A DNA stretch of 64,000 nt from Rotaria socialis (lineage: Eukaryota > Rotifera > Eurotatoria > Philodinida > Philodinidae). Positions 1 through 15,674 of this stretch are shown here, one piece after another. Where the stretch lies: NCBI GenBank assembly GCA_905331475.1, contig CAJNYU010000007.1, forward strand, positions 372,001 through 436,000, read 5' to 3'. A model generated the notes under the pieces. That model had not been told where the DNA came from. It did not search any database and worked only from the letters and a program-made list of their open reading frames with translations. Each line of letters begins with the position of its first letter. Position 1 is the stretch's first letter. A program made the translations under genes and the position numbers.

Positions 1-1127
1 AGCCTTATAAGTATACTGTGTACGAGAAAAACGCGGCCGTAAAACAACGACCTGGATTACGGGCTGTATTTAACACTTTACGACCGTACATGGGCCGTGT
101 TGTTCGGCCAAAGTAGTTGGATGGAATCAAGCTTTTCGTGTATTATAAACCCCGAGAAAAAATGAGCACTAGCATCCATGCGAAAACTGTCTTGGTTGTC
201 TCGGGACACTTCAGCACTTGTTGTAATTTATTATTCAATAACGAGGAAAGAAAATTGAATTTTGAAGCTTTTAGTTATATCCCTCTTATCCATTTCGTTT
301 TTGTTTATTTACAAGTGCTAAAAAACGTATTTGGCGCTTCGATAAAAGTTTGGTCGTCGAATGTCGGTTGGATGGATCCTATGAGCCTTGATTAAATTCA
401 AGACGCTTCGTTGTTCCTGGCAACACCGTAGAAGTTTTATTGCAATATTTAGTTCGTATGAAAATTCTTCAAACTTTCGACATGTCAATGTCAAACGAAA
501 GTTGTTCTTAATTGTCGTAAACCATTTAGCCGAGTTTAATCCAACTGAAACACTTGTTTTTCAGTTTTTTTGAAAAACTGTTGATGTCGGATTTAACTGT
601 ATTTCATCGGCTGAATTAAATAAGCGTTTGTTTTGGAACTTCATCAGACTTGACATTATTAAATCATGTTTAGTTTTCAGCGATGCGTAATTACTACTGC
701 CTATTAAAAAAATAGTGATGATAACGTAAAAAGTTAAAATAGCACTCTTTGGATAACTAACAAGTTTTATATTATATGTTTCAGTTTCGATCAAGCTATG
801 TAAATATGCATAAGGCACGATTCGATATTGTCACATACCATACTTGTTTTTGTAAGTATCACTGATCTATAAGCAAAAAATAAAATTGTGGTATGTCATC
901 GAAAATAGATAAGAGATAGTCTCCAGGCTGATCATTCCGACGGTCTTAATCGACTTCTTAAAAGACCTGAAACAGCTATAAAACGGTATAATAAGACATT
1001 CATTTCCACCTGATTTCACCATAATTCGTGAGCCCGTTTTATCAATAGGAAACGACTATTGCTTCTAATATTATTTGCAACATTTTCAGAGCTGACGGAA
1101 AGGATGCCGTTTTCTTGAACCTACCCC
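1..1127. other. intergenic, no gene recognised
   Basis: Short reading frames here have no recognisable domain and no splice-linked continuation. Nothing else was identified before the MITE at 1128. Confidence 0.5.
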
Positions 1128-1611
1128 TAGTGGAACATCTTGTAAACAAGATCTGGAAATCTTGGTTGTATCAGATAAATCTGTGCCAAAGTCTTGGCAA
1201 GATCATGGAAAAGATATCGTTATAGACTATCCAGTCATTCACCGTTTTTTTATTCATACAGAGTTGAATATAAGCAACACGATTGAACATACGAAACTTA
1301 ATTTTTCAAAATAAGTCTTTTTCTAAATTATTTCTCGATTATTGATTATTCGGGAGAATGCTGATCTCGATTGATGATCGAGAGAGGACTTCCCTAAATT
1401 GGTCTGACGGATATCGGACCAACTTAAAGCAAGTCAGATGTTGGGATCTGACTTGCTTGAGTTATTCGGGATAGGAATAATTAAAATAAAGATAAATTGA
1501 AAAAATATCAAAGCATGTTTTCAGAATGCGTCATCCAAGATCTTGTACCTAAATTTTCAAGGTCTGCTCGCTTATCTGTGCTCAAGATCTTACTTACAAG
1601 ATGTTCGTCTA
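1128..1611. mobile_element. TA-flanked MITE, copy 1
   Basis: The element is bounded by TA on both sides. Its inverted ends begin GTGGAACATCTTGTAA on the left and, read from the right end, GACGAACATCTTGTAA. The interior has no transposase and shares long stretches with 38903-39477 (for example the block around 1390-1560). TA target duplications and short inverted ends suit a non-autonomous Tc1/mariner-type element. The superfamily is inferred from the TA duplication only. Confidence 0.75.
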
Positions 1612-3139
1612 GGATAGGAACTCATATGTTGAAGTACACAACACGAGAAATATACATACAGCGTAATATGTTTGTCTCAACTCTCGTACCATGTTCGAGA
1701 CAATGTTCGAAGACATAGATTTGTATTTCTGTTCAAAAGAGAAGATTAGTCATGCTATGCTGATTATCGTTAGCAGAGAGGTGAATAAGATCAACCAGTA
1801 AAATCATTCATTCTCGAATATCTACATAAAACAATTGAGAGTTCATATGCGTCATTCTAACACAGCTATTGTCCATACACTGATTAAAAAAAGTGCCGAA
1901 TGATAAACGTTTAAAGCATTTTTGAAAATGAACGCATGATATACTCTTTTCTACCGTTTAGTACTTAGCATGCGATAAACCCTTTTATCTACCCATCAAA
2001 AGACGAAATTAAAAAGGTTTATCAGAGTGTTTATACGACTGAACAACTTTAAAATGGTGTATCATACGTTGCATATTCATAAACCCTATCGAAGGCGCTA
2101 GAGAGTACTCCAACCAGCTATTTATTTATTTATTCTTATACATTCTTGTTTCGTCTTTATACGTTATGTATTTCTTATATGTGCAATCCAACTCGAGATG
2201 CACATACGTCAACCGCTCTTTTTTCATTCTTTCTTTCCTCTCTCTCTCTCTCTGCATATCTCTCTATTGTGTCTTCTTTCCTCCCGTGCGTGACGACATA
2301 AATAATGGCATCGTTTCTTCGACTGGAATTCAAGTGCATTTATAGAATGATGCACCATCAATCTTCATATACAAAATAGTCTAGTCGAAGAAACAAATGC
2401 CTTTTCTTCTTTTGTTTCTTTTCTCTCTCTCTCTCTCTCTCTCTTGCGTGTGTGGGGTTGTATAGTATAAATAGAAAAAAAAAGAATAATAAAGAAAAGA
2501 TTAAGATTCAGATTAGAAATCGAAAATCGAAAATTTGTTGTTAATTGGTTAAATAGAAACATAAATTTCTATTTTGCGAATTGATTCAAGTTATAGCGGG
2601 GCCTCTGTAACACTTTCTATCTCAGGTTTTTCGATATGTTCATATTAAACACAAAAATGCATGTTTATCTTTCATCATTTTTACTATCATTATTATCTAC
2701 ACTGCTTTATTGTAAAAATTAAACACATCGCTAATGTAAAAATATCGATAATCGAATAAGAGTACTTATCAGTCGATATCAAAATGCTTATTGTTTAATG
2801 TGAGTCTGCAAGAGGTATTACTTTATATATATAGGCGCTACATTTCTTTTTCTATAACATAAAATTTTTACCTGAGTCAATGAAGTGTGACTCTAATTGC
2901 GCTACTTCTTATTTTCGCATATCAAAACATTGTTTCATGTACACCGCAAGTTCACCAAATAAGTGACCCATGTTTTCCTTTCGGTTGTGACCAGTGCAAA
3001 AATAAACGATGGGCATCTTACTATTTCTTGTCATCAAGTTAGTGCGTGGGTGACTGTATAAAATAACATTAACCAGGCCCAGATCCTCACACCGACACCC
3101 TAAGAAACCATTTTTGACGCAAAGGTAAAATAACCAACC
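1612..3139. other. intergenic with (CT)n microsatellites
   Basis: CT/TC microsatellite tracts lie near 2238-2254 and 2421-2444. Open frames crossing them are low complexity. No gene was recognised. Confidence 0.5.
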
Positions 3140-3640
3140 GCTGCACGTAGAATAATAAACCTTTTCGATCAAACAGTAGAACAATCAATCTCTGTACGTA
3201 GAATAATAAACGTTTTCAACGAAAGAGCAGAAAGATCAACCCCTGTGCGATGAACAATGAATTTCTTTCAACAAAAGAGAAGTAGAATCAACCATCAACT
3301 AACGATGAAACTATCCCTTGAGATACGAGGGTAGATAAGTCGATATTTGTCGATCAGTAGCATAAAAAACCTGTCAATGAAGAGGCATAGAATTGAGCAT
3401 TCACGTACAGTACTAAACCCTTCTTTTATTAAGATGTAGATGAATCAACTGTTGAACGTGGAACACTAAACCTTTAGCAGGAAATGGTAGCAGAATCTAT
3501 CCTTAGGCGTAGAATAATGAACTGTTTCTGAGAAAGGGTAGCTTACTCTATCCAGAAAGGCAAAGTGATGTACCTTTTAACGAAAAAAGTAAAATAGTAA
3601 ACCCGATAACGAAGAATAATGAATCCTTATGTACCCATCA
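3140..3640. repeat. degenerate ~52-bp tandem repeat
   Basis: A recurring block resembling ACGTAGAATAATAAACC appears near 3144, 3196, 3248, 3302, 3355, 3403, 3456, 3507, 3561 and 3609, so the spacing is 46-55 bp. Between the blocks the units share text resembling TTTTCAACGAAAGAGTAGAA followed by AATCAACC. About ten diverged units are visible. This is an old minisatellite or satellite fragment without coding sense. Confidence 0.7.
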
Positions 3641-4451
3641 TATATCCCTTGAGTTTCCATAAACCTTTCGACTAATAAACGCTAAGAGGGTTCATCACAT
3701 CGGAATAAACCCTTCAAGGGTTTAAAGGCGACTGTTTTAAGTGCTGGGGTAGATCATTACCCGGATTTTTTTATCAGTGTATAGCATCGGGTATATGATG
3801 CCAATCTGGATTATATTAAAAAAAGACCCACACCGTTCAAAACGAAATGAGACAGTAGGGGATCTTTGATGATTTCACTTGCATTCAAGATTCAGTTGAA
3901 ATAGTGTTGATCTATTTAGCATTTGTTTTGTTGGGAATAGCAGAATATTGTGTTTTTGAAATCAGAATAGTAGTTGAAATAGGTAGTTTATCATGAAAGG
4001 AAGGTTGCGCCAGTTTTATTCAGCTATGGGAGTGCTATGTTCGGTTTGGACACCCGAAACCCCTAGTGCTCTGAAAGTTAAAAAGTTATTGCCTACTAAA
4101 TTTTTTAGACAATAGCAATACCCTAACACTAAAATATATTACTATACATGCATGTTAGAAAACTTAAATGATGATAATTTCCACAGAAACAATGATCAAA
4201 ATAATGACAATTCCATGATATTTTAGCATAAAAGAAATTTACACTCTCACTAAAAATTAGTAATACAAATAGAAACGCATATTCATGAATCTTTCGAGAG
4301 AACATAGAATTCTTTGGAAGGCAAACGACTGCGTTGCTTAAACCGAATACTTGAACGGTATAAGTGGCGATAATACTTTCGCAATTAGATTAATAAAAAT
4401 TCCAATTGGCAAAGGAGGGTGTTAATGAGTGCCGTTTGAAAGTTTCGCTTA
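3641..4451. other. intergenic, no gene recognised
   Basis: AT-rich sequence with no supported coding exon or known element. Confidence 0.45.
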
Positions 4452-4459
4452 GTAATTAA

Positions 4460-4522
4460 CAGAGGCGTAAATAGGGGTGTGTGGGGCGCGACGCCCCTTG
4501 CTTTTGAAATTTCTCACGGGGT

Positions 4523-4553
<31 letters not shown>

Positions 4554-4693
4554 NNNNNNNCTTGGTTTTGCAATTTCTCCCGGGGGGCCCCCCCCCCCCA
4601 GCGTCAAAATGCTTTTCTAAGAGCCGTAAAAATATAGCCAAAATCTGTATTGCGCCACTCCCCCCTTGCTTTGAGACCCGAGTTACGCCACTG
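4460..4693. mobile_element. hAT-like MITE with homopolymer core
   Basis: The ends are inverted: CAGAGGCGTAA on the left and, read from the right, CAGTGGCGTAACTCGGG. An exact 8-bp duplication GTAATTAA lies immediately outside both ends (4452-4459 and 4694-4701). CAG-type ends and an 8-bp duplication are the hallmark of hAT transposons. The core is a long G run (about 4521-4553), seven N and a C run, so the real length is unknown. No transposase is present. Confidence 0.85.
4554..4560. other. assembly gap (7 N)
   Basis: Seven N follow a G homopolymer of over 30 bases, so the assembly is unreliable here. Proline-rich frames crossing it are artefacts. A single N also occurs at 5016. Confidence 0.9.
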
Positions 4694-4701
4694 GTAATTA
4701 A

Positions 4702-6681
4702 TAGTAATAGTAATGGAGTGATAATATATAGTTCAGAAGATGCACAGATAACTAAAAATATCAGCCGTTAAAAAAACTTACAAGGCTGAAAGGACGACTA
4801 GCTAGGAATAAAATACAGAAGAGCAATCATCATTATCTGATGAGATGATAAAGTGAGTTGATGTTCTATTCGTTCTATCTATAATTGATCATGATTTTTG
4901 CTGTAGAAATAAACAGATAGTTATTTGAAAATAAAGAATTAGTTTATGAAAAAGAGAATATTAGCAAGCACGGTCATCTATAATCTGGCAGCGACAAATT
5001 TCCTTGAAATAACATNAGGAATTCTCTTAGAAATTAGATGATCAACTCGATATTTCAAACTTTTTTGTAGTGATGCAACTGGATACATTCACTATATCTC
5101 TCCTCGAATGGCAGTTTAAGGGTAAGTGCAAAAACTTTGTCCCATTCATGAGGACTGGAATAACTTTAGAAAAACGTGAGAGTTAGACCTTTTGATGTGG
5201 TTTCACGCGTCTTCGAGAAAACACGGCTCTTAACGAGCTCAGAGCGCAACACGTAAAATTGAACTCCCGCTATTCGGAAAAAATGATACAAAATGTGATT
5301 CAATAATACGTAGCTTTGAGCAGTTTTGTTTAATTTATTTTCGTGGATCAAAGACCAGTTGAAGTCTATTGGACGCTTATTATCAATCTAGAGTCTCTTT
5401 TCTCTTGTATATTGCTAATCAATAGTATTGCCGTTATTAATAAATATTTGCATGTCTTATTTACATGTTTTCTTCACGATATATTTGCCAACACGTATCC
5501 CAGCGAGCAAATATTCAAGTGAGTAACTATAATCTATAGATCCTTTCCTACAGATCTAAGCGCTATTCTCAATAATTGCTGCTTTCTGGCCAGCGACTTT
5601 CTCGAATGAGTAGAGGGTAGTATTCATGAGTGATAAAACGATAGCATTTCTGACCTGAACATAATTTTTCCACCGTGAATAGGCATTTTTGTCACCGATC
5701 GATTTCTTGTCTCACCCTCAATATAGAGTATGAACAACAGGATAAATTCTATCATTTTTTTGTTTTAAATTTATTACCAAGAAGATTTATTAATCGATCT
5801 GTTTTTATGTCATCCTTTTGAATAAAATTAATTCCTATCAAAATTTTAATTAAGATAGAAAAATTTATAAATTTTCTCAATTTAAATATCAAATTTGTTT
5901 TATGAAAAATAGACATAGCTGCAATAGGTTTTATATATTACTTATATATTTCGTTTTATTTATTTAGTCTTATAGAATTCTTCAAATATTGTTAAACAAT
6001 TATTGTCAGAATCAAAAAGTAGCATGTGTTTAGCACTTTTTAGCTAGTTTTGTTGTGAATATTGCTAAGATGCTTATTTTAATTCAAATAAGAAGAATAT
6101 TTTCAACTATAAATCATATGAAAAAAAAGTTCATAAAGAAAAACTGTTGTTGAATAGATGATTTAATTTTCTACATATTTTTTATTTATTATTAAGAAAA
6201 AATTCGATCAATTATTTGTCTTTATTCAAGTTACCACAAATATTTTTAAATGAGAAATATTTTTTTGTTCTTTTTGATTTTCAATCAAAACCAATTGTCT
6301 ATTTTTTTATATTTATTTACAAATAAAATTTCCATAAAATAATCTTTCTTAATTGAATACAATGAGAACTTTTCCATGAATAAAATAAGAAAAAAGTAAA
6401 TTTTGTTTTGATAAATAGTTCATATTGCAAAAGATCGAAATAGATCTTAAGAAGAAAGACACGAGAAGAAAAGAAAAGAATTGTTCTGATCAGAGTAAAA
6501 AATCTATTGGTAGAATATAAAAAGTGTCGACCCTTAAGAATGGTCGGTCGAGTCAGAGTTCGATAATAATTGTGGACATTACACATATAACGACGACGAC
6601 GCAACATATTTTAGAGAACACAGGAAAGAAACATAGGTCAACAAACGGGCACATATATACCAAATTCAACAAACCTTCTTT
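4702..6681. other. intergenic, AT-rich
   Basis: No gene was recognised. Base composition becomes strongly AT-rich after about 5750, towards the bZIP gene upstream region. Confidence 0.45.
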
Positions 6682-6689
6682 TGACGTCA
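6682..6689. promoter_or_regulatory. palindromic CRE (TGACGTCA)
   Basis: A perfect TGACGTCA palindrome sits about 300 bp upstream of the first candidate ATG of the PAR-bZIP gene. This is the classical CREB/ATF site. Its use here is inferred from position only. Confidence 0.35.
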
Positions 6690-6952
6690 GAGAGAGAATC
6701 GGTCATAAACATTTCATAATTCTTCTTCTTCTTCTTTTCTTTCTATCGGTCGAGCTGAATACAAAGAAAGAAAGAAAAAAGAAGGGCGACCGATGGACGT
6801 TATATATATCGGCCATCGCAACGGGTACAATTGTTGCAGCTAAGGGAACACCAACTACTTTTTCTCTTTTTTCTTTTTTTTCTGTCTCTCTCTCTCTCTC
6901 TCTTGTCGAGGGCAGTGAACGATGCTCGTCCAACAACAACATTACGAAAATA

Positions 6953-6960
6953 ATACGTAA
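6953..6960. promoter_or_regulatory. near-consensus PAR-bZIP site
   Basis: ATACGTAA differs by one base from TTACGTAA, the palindrome bound by HLF/TEF/DBP proteins, and lies just before the candidate ATG at 6988. Autoregulation by the downstream gene is possible but unproven. Confidence 0.25.
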
Positions 6961-6987
6961 CTGCGTCGTTGAACGTAGTTAGTGTGA

Positions 6988-7252
6988 ATGATGCATCCGC
7001 ATTATGGATTTGTAGGTTCAACATATGTTGCAAATAATGTTGGAATAAAACAAGTTCAACAAATCTATGGAAATTCAATTCATCATCAACAAGTACCATT
7101 CTATTCTCAACATTCAAATTATCCATCAATTCATTCACATCAACAAAGAAATCAACATTATTCATATCAACAACAACAGCAACAACAACAACAGCAACAA
7201 CAACAGCAGCAACAGCAACAACAACAGCAGCAACAATTAAATAATGTTGATT
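6988..7252 (+). CDS. candidate polyglutamine first exon of the bZIP gene
   Basis: An ATG at 6988 opens a frame of 88 codons that begins MMHPHYGF, is rich in His, Gln and Tyr, and includes a run of more than 20 Gln. It stops at a good donor (GTAAGT at 7253). It leaves one extra base. Joining it to the clear acceptor at 7498-7499 would put the conserved next exon out of frame; only a weak AG at 7464-7465 restores phase. It may therefore be an alternative first exon, a transcribed upstream frame, or non-coding. CAA/CAG repeats can mimic coding sequence. Confidence 0.35.
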
Positions 7253-7488
7253 GTAAGTATTTATCAAAAAGATCTTTCCTATAAGGAAAGGTATAAGAAA
7301 GATTTAGTTTTTATTCGTTCTAATAAAAACACGAGTAAAATAACGAGAAAAAAAGTTTTCTTTCTCGTTCGTTGTTGTTTTGCACTTTGCACTTTATATT
7401 AACAAGAGAAAAACAAGACAATTTACTTGTCTACATAGTCATTTTCTTTTTATAAAAAAGGAAAGAAAAGAAAAAAAGTTTTGAAAAA

Positions 7489-8542
7489 ATGTTTAATAGT
7501 TCGACAAATTTTCCAACATCAACATTAAAATGTTTATTAGAAAATACTGAATTGGCTGATCTTTTATTTAAAAATTTTCCTCTTTTCGAAGATGACAATC
7601 ATCGTATGATTTAGATTTTTGTTTAATACAAAACAAAAAAACAACGAAGAATTTGTTTTTTCCTTTTTCTTTAGTAAAATCGGATAAACAATTAATATCA
7701 AATGATTTGGCATCAAAAGTCGCATGGAATTCATCGGCATTTCTTGGTCCAAATTTATGGGATAAAGATCAATTATATAGTGCAAATAATGGCCCATCAT
7801 CATCATCAACAGGAGCAACAACAACATCATTACATAATGAAAAAAATCTTAATTCAACAAATGGATCAAATTTTAAAGTTGAAAATATTGATATTGATGA
7901 ACTTCTTTGTGAAAATAATTTAAATTTAAATGATATTGAATCATTTTCAAATCATTTTGAGCATGTTGAACAAACAACATCAAATTCACCAAATCAAAAT
8001 CAAGAGACACTTATTCTTCATTCACCAATGCAAGCAGCACCAGCTAAATCACCTTTAGATGATTCAATTAGTATGTTTCTATTTTGCTTTATTTTCTCAA
8101 AAATTGTTTTATTATTATTAAATAATAGGTCATCAATCATCAAGTTCATCAAGAAAATATTCTCAAGACGAAACATTGTCAAAAAGTGGAAATACAAAAC
8201 AATATAAAAAATCGCGAAAACTTCAACATCAATCCAAAGTTTGTTTTGTTTCATTTTATTGTTTTTTGTAATTTGAATTACTTTTCAATTTTTGTTTTCT
8301 TTTAGCAGTTTGTTCCAGATGAATTAAAAGATGAAAAATATTGGGCAAGACGAAGAAAAAATAATTTAGCTGCGAAAAGATCACGTGATGCTCGACGAAT
8401 GAAAGAAAATCAAATTGCATTACGAGCTGATTTTTTAGAAAGAGAAAGTGATCAATTAAAAAAACAAGTTGAAGATTTAAAAAGAGAAAATCAAAAACTT
8501 AAAATGAAATTACTTCAATATGAATCTTCAATTAAACAGTGA
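7489..8542 (+). CDS. PAR-type bZIP transcription factor (HLF/TEF/DBP family)
   Basis: A nuclear DNA-binding factor expected to bind TTAYGTAA sites as a dimer. Exons 7489-7603, 7675-8070, 8129-8238 and 8306-8542 join in phase to give about 285 residues. The N-terminus carries CLLEN, then [11 protein letters not shown] and a [10 protein letters not shown] stretch, all matching the conserved activation region of HLF/TEF. Residues from about 208 hold [19 protein letters not shown], the family's PAR/extended basic region with RSRDARR, followed by a short leucine zipper ending 20-30 residues later at the stop. The ATG at 7489 keeps the conserved region. An upstream Gln-rich exon may add an alternative N-terminus. 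The gene ends 245 bp from the converging HIPK gene. It is a single family member; which vertebrate paralogue it matches cannot be decided. Confidence 0.9.
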
Positions 8543-8787
8543 CGATTTTCTTTTCTTTTTGCTTTTTCTTTTCTTTTTCTTTTTTTCTTTTCTTTATTTG
8601 TATATCTTGTATTAAACATCATTTTATTTACAAAAAAAAAAAAAAGAATCTTAGTAGAAACGAATGTCATTTCAATAGATTTGACAAAAAAGAGCAAACA
8701 AAATTAAAATATGAAGCATTGATCGACTAAACAATTTTAATTTCATATTGAATATTGTCTTTTTCTGTTTTTTTTTGTTTTGTTCTT

Positions 8788-13185
<4,398 letters not shown>

Positions 13186-13726
13186 AAACTTGTTTTTTGT
13201 TTTTTATTTGAAAACTAAATATATACATATATATATATAAATAATATTTACAGATAAAAAAATTTTCATGTTCTATTCTTTGTTCGATGTTCTTTTTTCT
13301 TTTTCTTTTTCTTTCTTTTGTTTTTGTGTTGGTGATAATTAATACTATGTTTAACAAGAAAAAAAAAGTATTTTATTCAAAATCTAATTAATTTAAAATA
13401 AATGATTTTCATTCAAATGCTATTTCATTGATATATCAAAACGATTTTATTCTTCAATCGTTTCAAATAAAAATTTATAATAATTATGGGTGTGGGTTTG
13501 GGTGTGAGTGTAGGGTGTAGGGCGTGATTTCAGGGAAGAAGTGTGACAACACCCACAGTCACACCCTCACCCCAAAAATTACATAGACTACTGTAGGTCA
13601 GTTTCTTGAAAAAATGCTAAAAGATTCATAGAGTAGTAGAAAAACTTTCGCAAAAGTCTTTTTCGTTTTTTCTCGATTTACAGCTTCTGGAAAGCGCATC
13701 CAAAAGTTCTCTTTTTTGACTCTATC
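13186..13726. other. JNK 3' flank and intergenic
   Basis: The JNK trailer with TATA and TTTTC-rich tracts, then the telomere-like tract annotated separately at 13488-13574. Confidence 0.4.
13488..13574. repeat. telomere-like G-rich/C-rich hairpin 1
   Basis: A G-rich arm with GGGTGTGGGTTTGGGTGTG and further GGGTGTA units is followed about 40 bases later by a C-rich arm with CACACCCTCACCCC. The two arms are roughly complementary. The arms resemble TGTGGG-type telomeric repeats reported for bdelloid rotifers (recalled, not checked). Confidence 0.5.
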
Positions 13727-13963
13727 AACATATTGATATGTTATTTTGTTTGAAAAAACATGCCAAGATGCAGTGGATGACGTTGTCCTTTTCTTCAATT
13801 AAGTCCTATTTAGGTCCAATATACGGTCAACTACATTTTTTCAATGTTTTAACTAGTGATCTCTTTTTTACGCTTAAAAAGCGCTATTTAGAAAAAAGAG
13901 CAAAGTCATCCACTGCGTCTTGACCTGCTCTTTTAAACAAAACAAAAAATATCCATATGTTGA
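13727..13963. mobile_element. foldback element (inverted arms about 38-60 bp)
   Basis: CAAGATGCAGTGGATGAC at 13764-13781 is repeated inverted as GTCATCCACTGCGTCTTG at 13905-13922. Similarity continues outwards through TTTTGTTTGA/TTAAACAAAA and weaker CATATTG/CATATG text. There is no coding capacity and no clear target duplication. It is probably a small MITE; the exact ends are uncertain. Confidence 0.5.
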
Positions 13964-15674
13964 ACGAACCAAAACAGATAAATTTTGAATCTCAAAAGAG
14001 CTATTTTTGACCCTTATTCGATCTATATCTCCCTTAAATTTCATGATTTGGAGCTGAAAAGTTTATTATAGACTCTCCACTATAGCCCCAACATATCCTC
14101 CGAATTTCAGCCCATTTGAATATTCCTAGGCAGAAATCGATTTTTGAGGGGGAGGCCTTAATATCGACATTCTTAAAGCATTCTGACAACATGATAGTTG
14201 AAATATGTTAACTGACATTTATTTTCACTTGGTAACTCACAAGGATGTGAATATGGGTGTAGGTTCACATGCATGTGTGGAAGAAGAGAACATGGATATC
14301 AACATGTCCACTAGAGCCCGTTGAATCGACGAACTCTAGTCTACACATTAAGTTACTTACTTCTTGATAAATGATAAAATCAGAAATAGTATACGTATAA
14401 AGTGATTGTTATTTGCAACGAATAATAATCAAACAATGAAATCTGAATGTAATCATCTGGAATAACAGTGATGAATGGCTGTATAATTGATTTACATAAA
14501 AAAAATCAACTCATTCAATAATATGTTCGTTATTAACTATTTTTTTTCATAGCGAATTCGTTGTCATGTTAAATCAATGTGGGTCAAATAATTATTTATA
14601 CCATTCAAACTGCTCAAAAACCGACGGTTAACCGCGACATATGAGCAGCATTTAAGTGACACTATCGATTAAGGAAAACAATATATGCTTTTTTTTATTT
14701 AGAATTCTTTTTTTTTTGTTAATGTAGATTTTAATGTTTTTCTATTTTGGCAGTTTAAATTACTGTTTAATATTTTTAACGATAACGTTTTTGTAATTAT
14801 GTTCTATTTAATCGTCTTTTATCATAATTATGGTTCCCGATTGTTTTAGAAACGTGGAAGGGGCTAAAAATTCGGCAGAAACTCTGAAAATTCTGGCAGA
14901 AAGTATTTTCTTTGACTTTTTGATAGAAACGGGGCCAAAGTAGCTACAATCATCGATTTTCTGCGAGATTTTGTTGACAGAAACTTTTAGTTTTCAATTT
15001 TTTTCAGGAGAATGGCGACCAGTATTTGAAAACGGCGTTTCTTCCAGAATTTACTATGTGATTTTCTAAACTTTACCAGAATGTATCAAAGTTTTTCGCA
15101 GAACGTAGCGCAAATTTTCAAATTTTTGGGGAACTAGTCCACCACGCCGTTCCTCTTATAGGGAAGCCTGATTATAATTTTTTTTGTAAGTGTTTTTGGG
15201 CGCGTTGTGCCGTGTGCGTGCCAAGTACACGACACTCGTACCTATTGACTTGGGTCGATATTCAATGAAATATTTCTGTTCGTCTTGAAAAATAAGCAGA
15301 AAAGAATGAAAATTATTTTAGTAATAGATCTTTAATGTAGCATTGTAATTGAACCATTATGAATGAAAACAAAAGAATGAATCCTTATGTTTTACTTTTA
15401 AGTGACAAATGATGCAAAAGTTTTGAATCTGCAGAACTATTTTCGTGTTTATCTATAGTATGAATGATCAGTTTCATTTTTCTTTCAAGATGACGTTTAA
15501 TGGTGTTTCTCAATAGTTTACTTGGCTGCGTTGCAAAAATTATTCAAGAAAGTATCCATACTTTTCTATGATATTATCATTATCATCAGCAATCGAATTA
15601 AACTCAACAATGAAGAAATTAATTGAGTCTCGACAGTATAAACAAGCTCGTTTTTTTTTGATCGACAGTTTCCA
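13964..15674. other. intergenic, no gene recognised
   Basis: Mixed-composition sequence. A weak GGGTGTAGG tract lies near 14255, and repeated GGCAGAAA-type text lies near 14870-15060. No supported coding exon. Confidence 0.4.

Noticed and set aside
1497..1718. 73-codon frame
   Set aside because: Lies in the 3' part of the TA-flanked MITE and runs out of it; no homology.
4456..4771. Proline-rich frames across the G/C homopolymers and Ns
   Set aside because: Produced by homopolymers and a gap inside a hAT-type MITE.
6524..6982. 152-codon frame upstream of the bZIP gene
   Set aside because: Does not start with ATG, is low complexity, crosses CT repeats and overlaps likely upstream control sequence; no domain.
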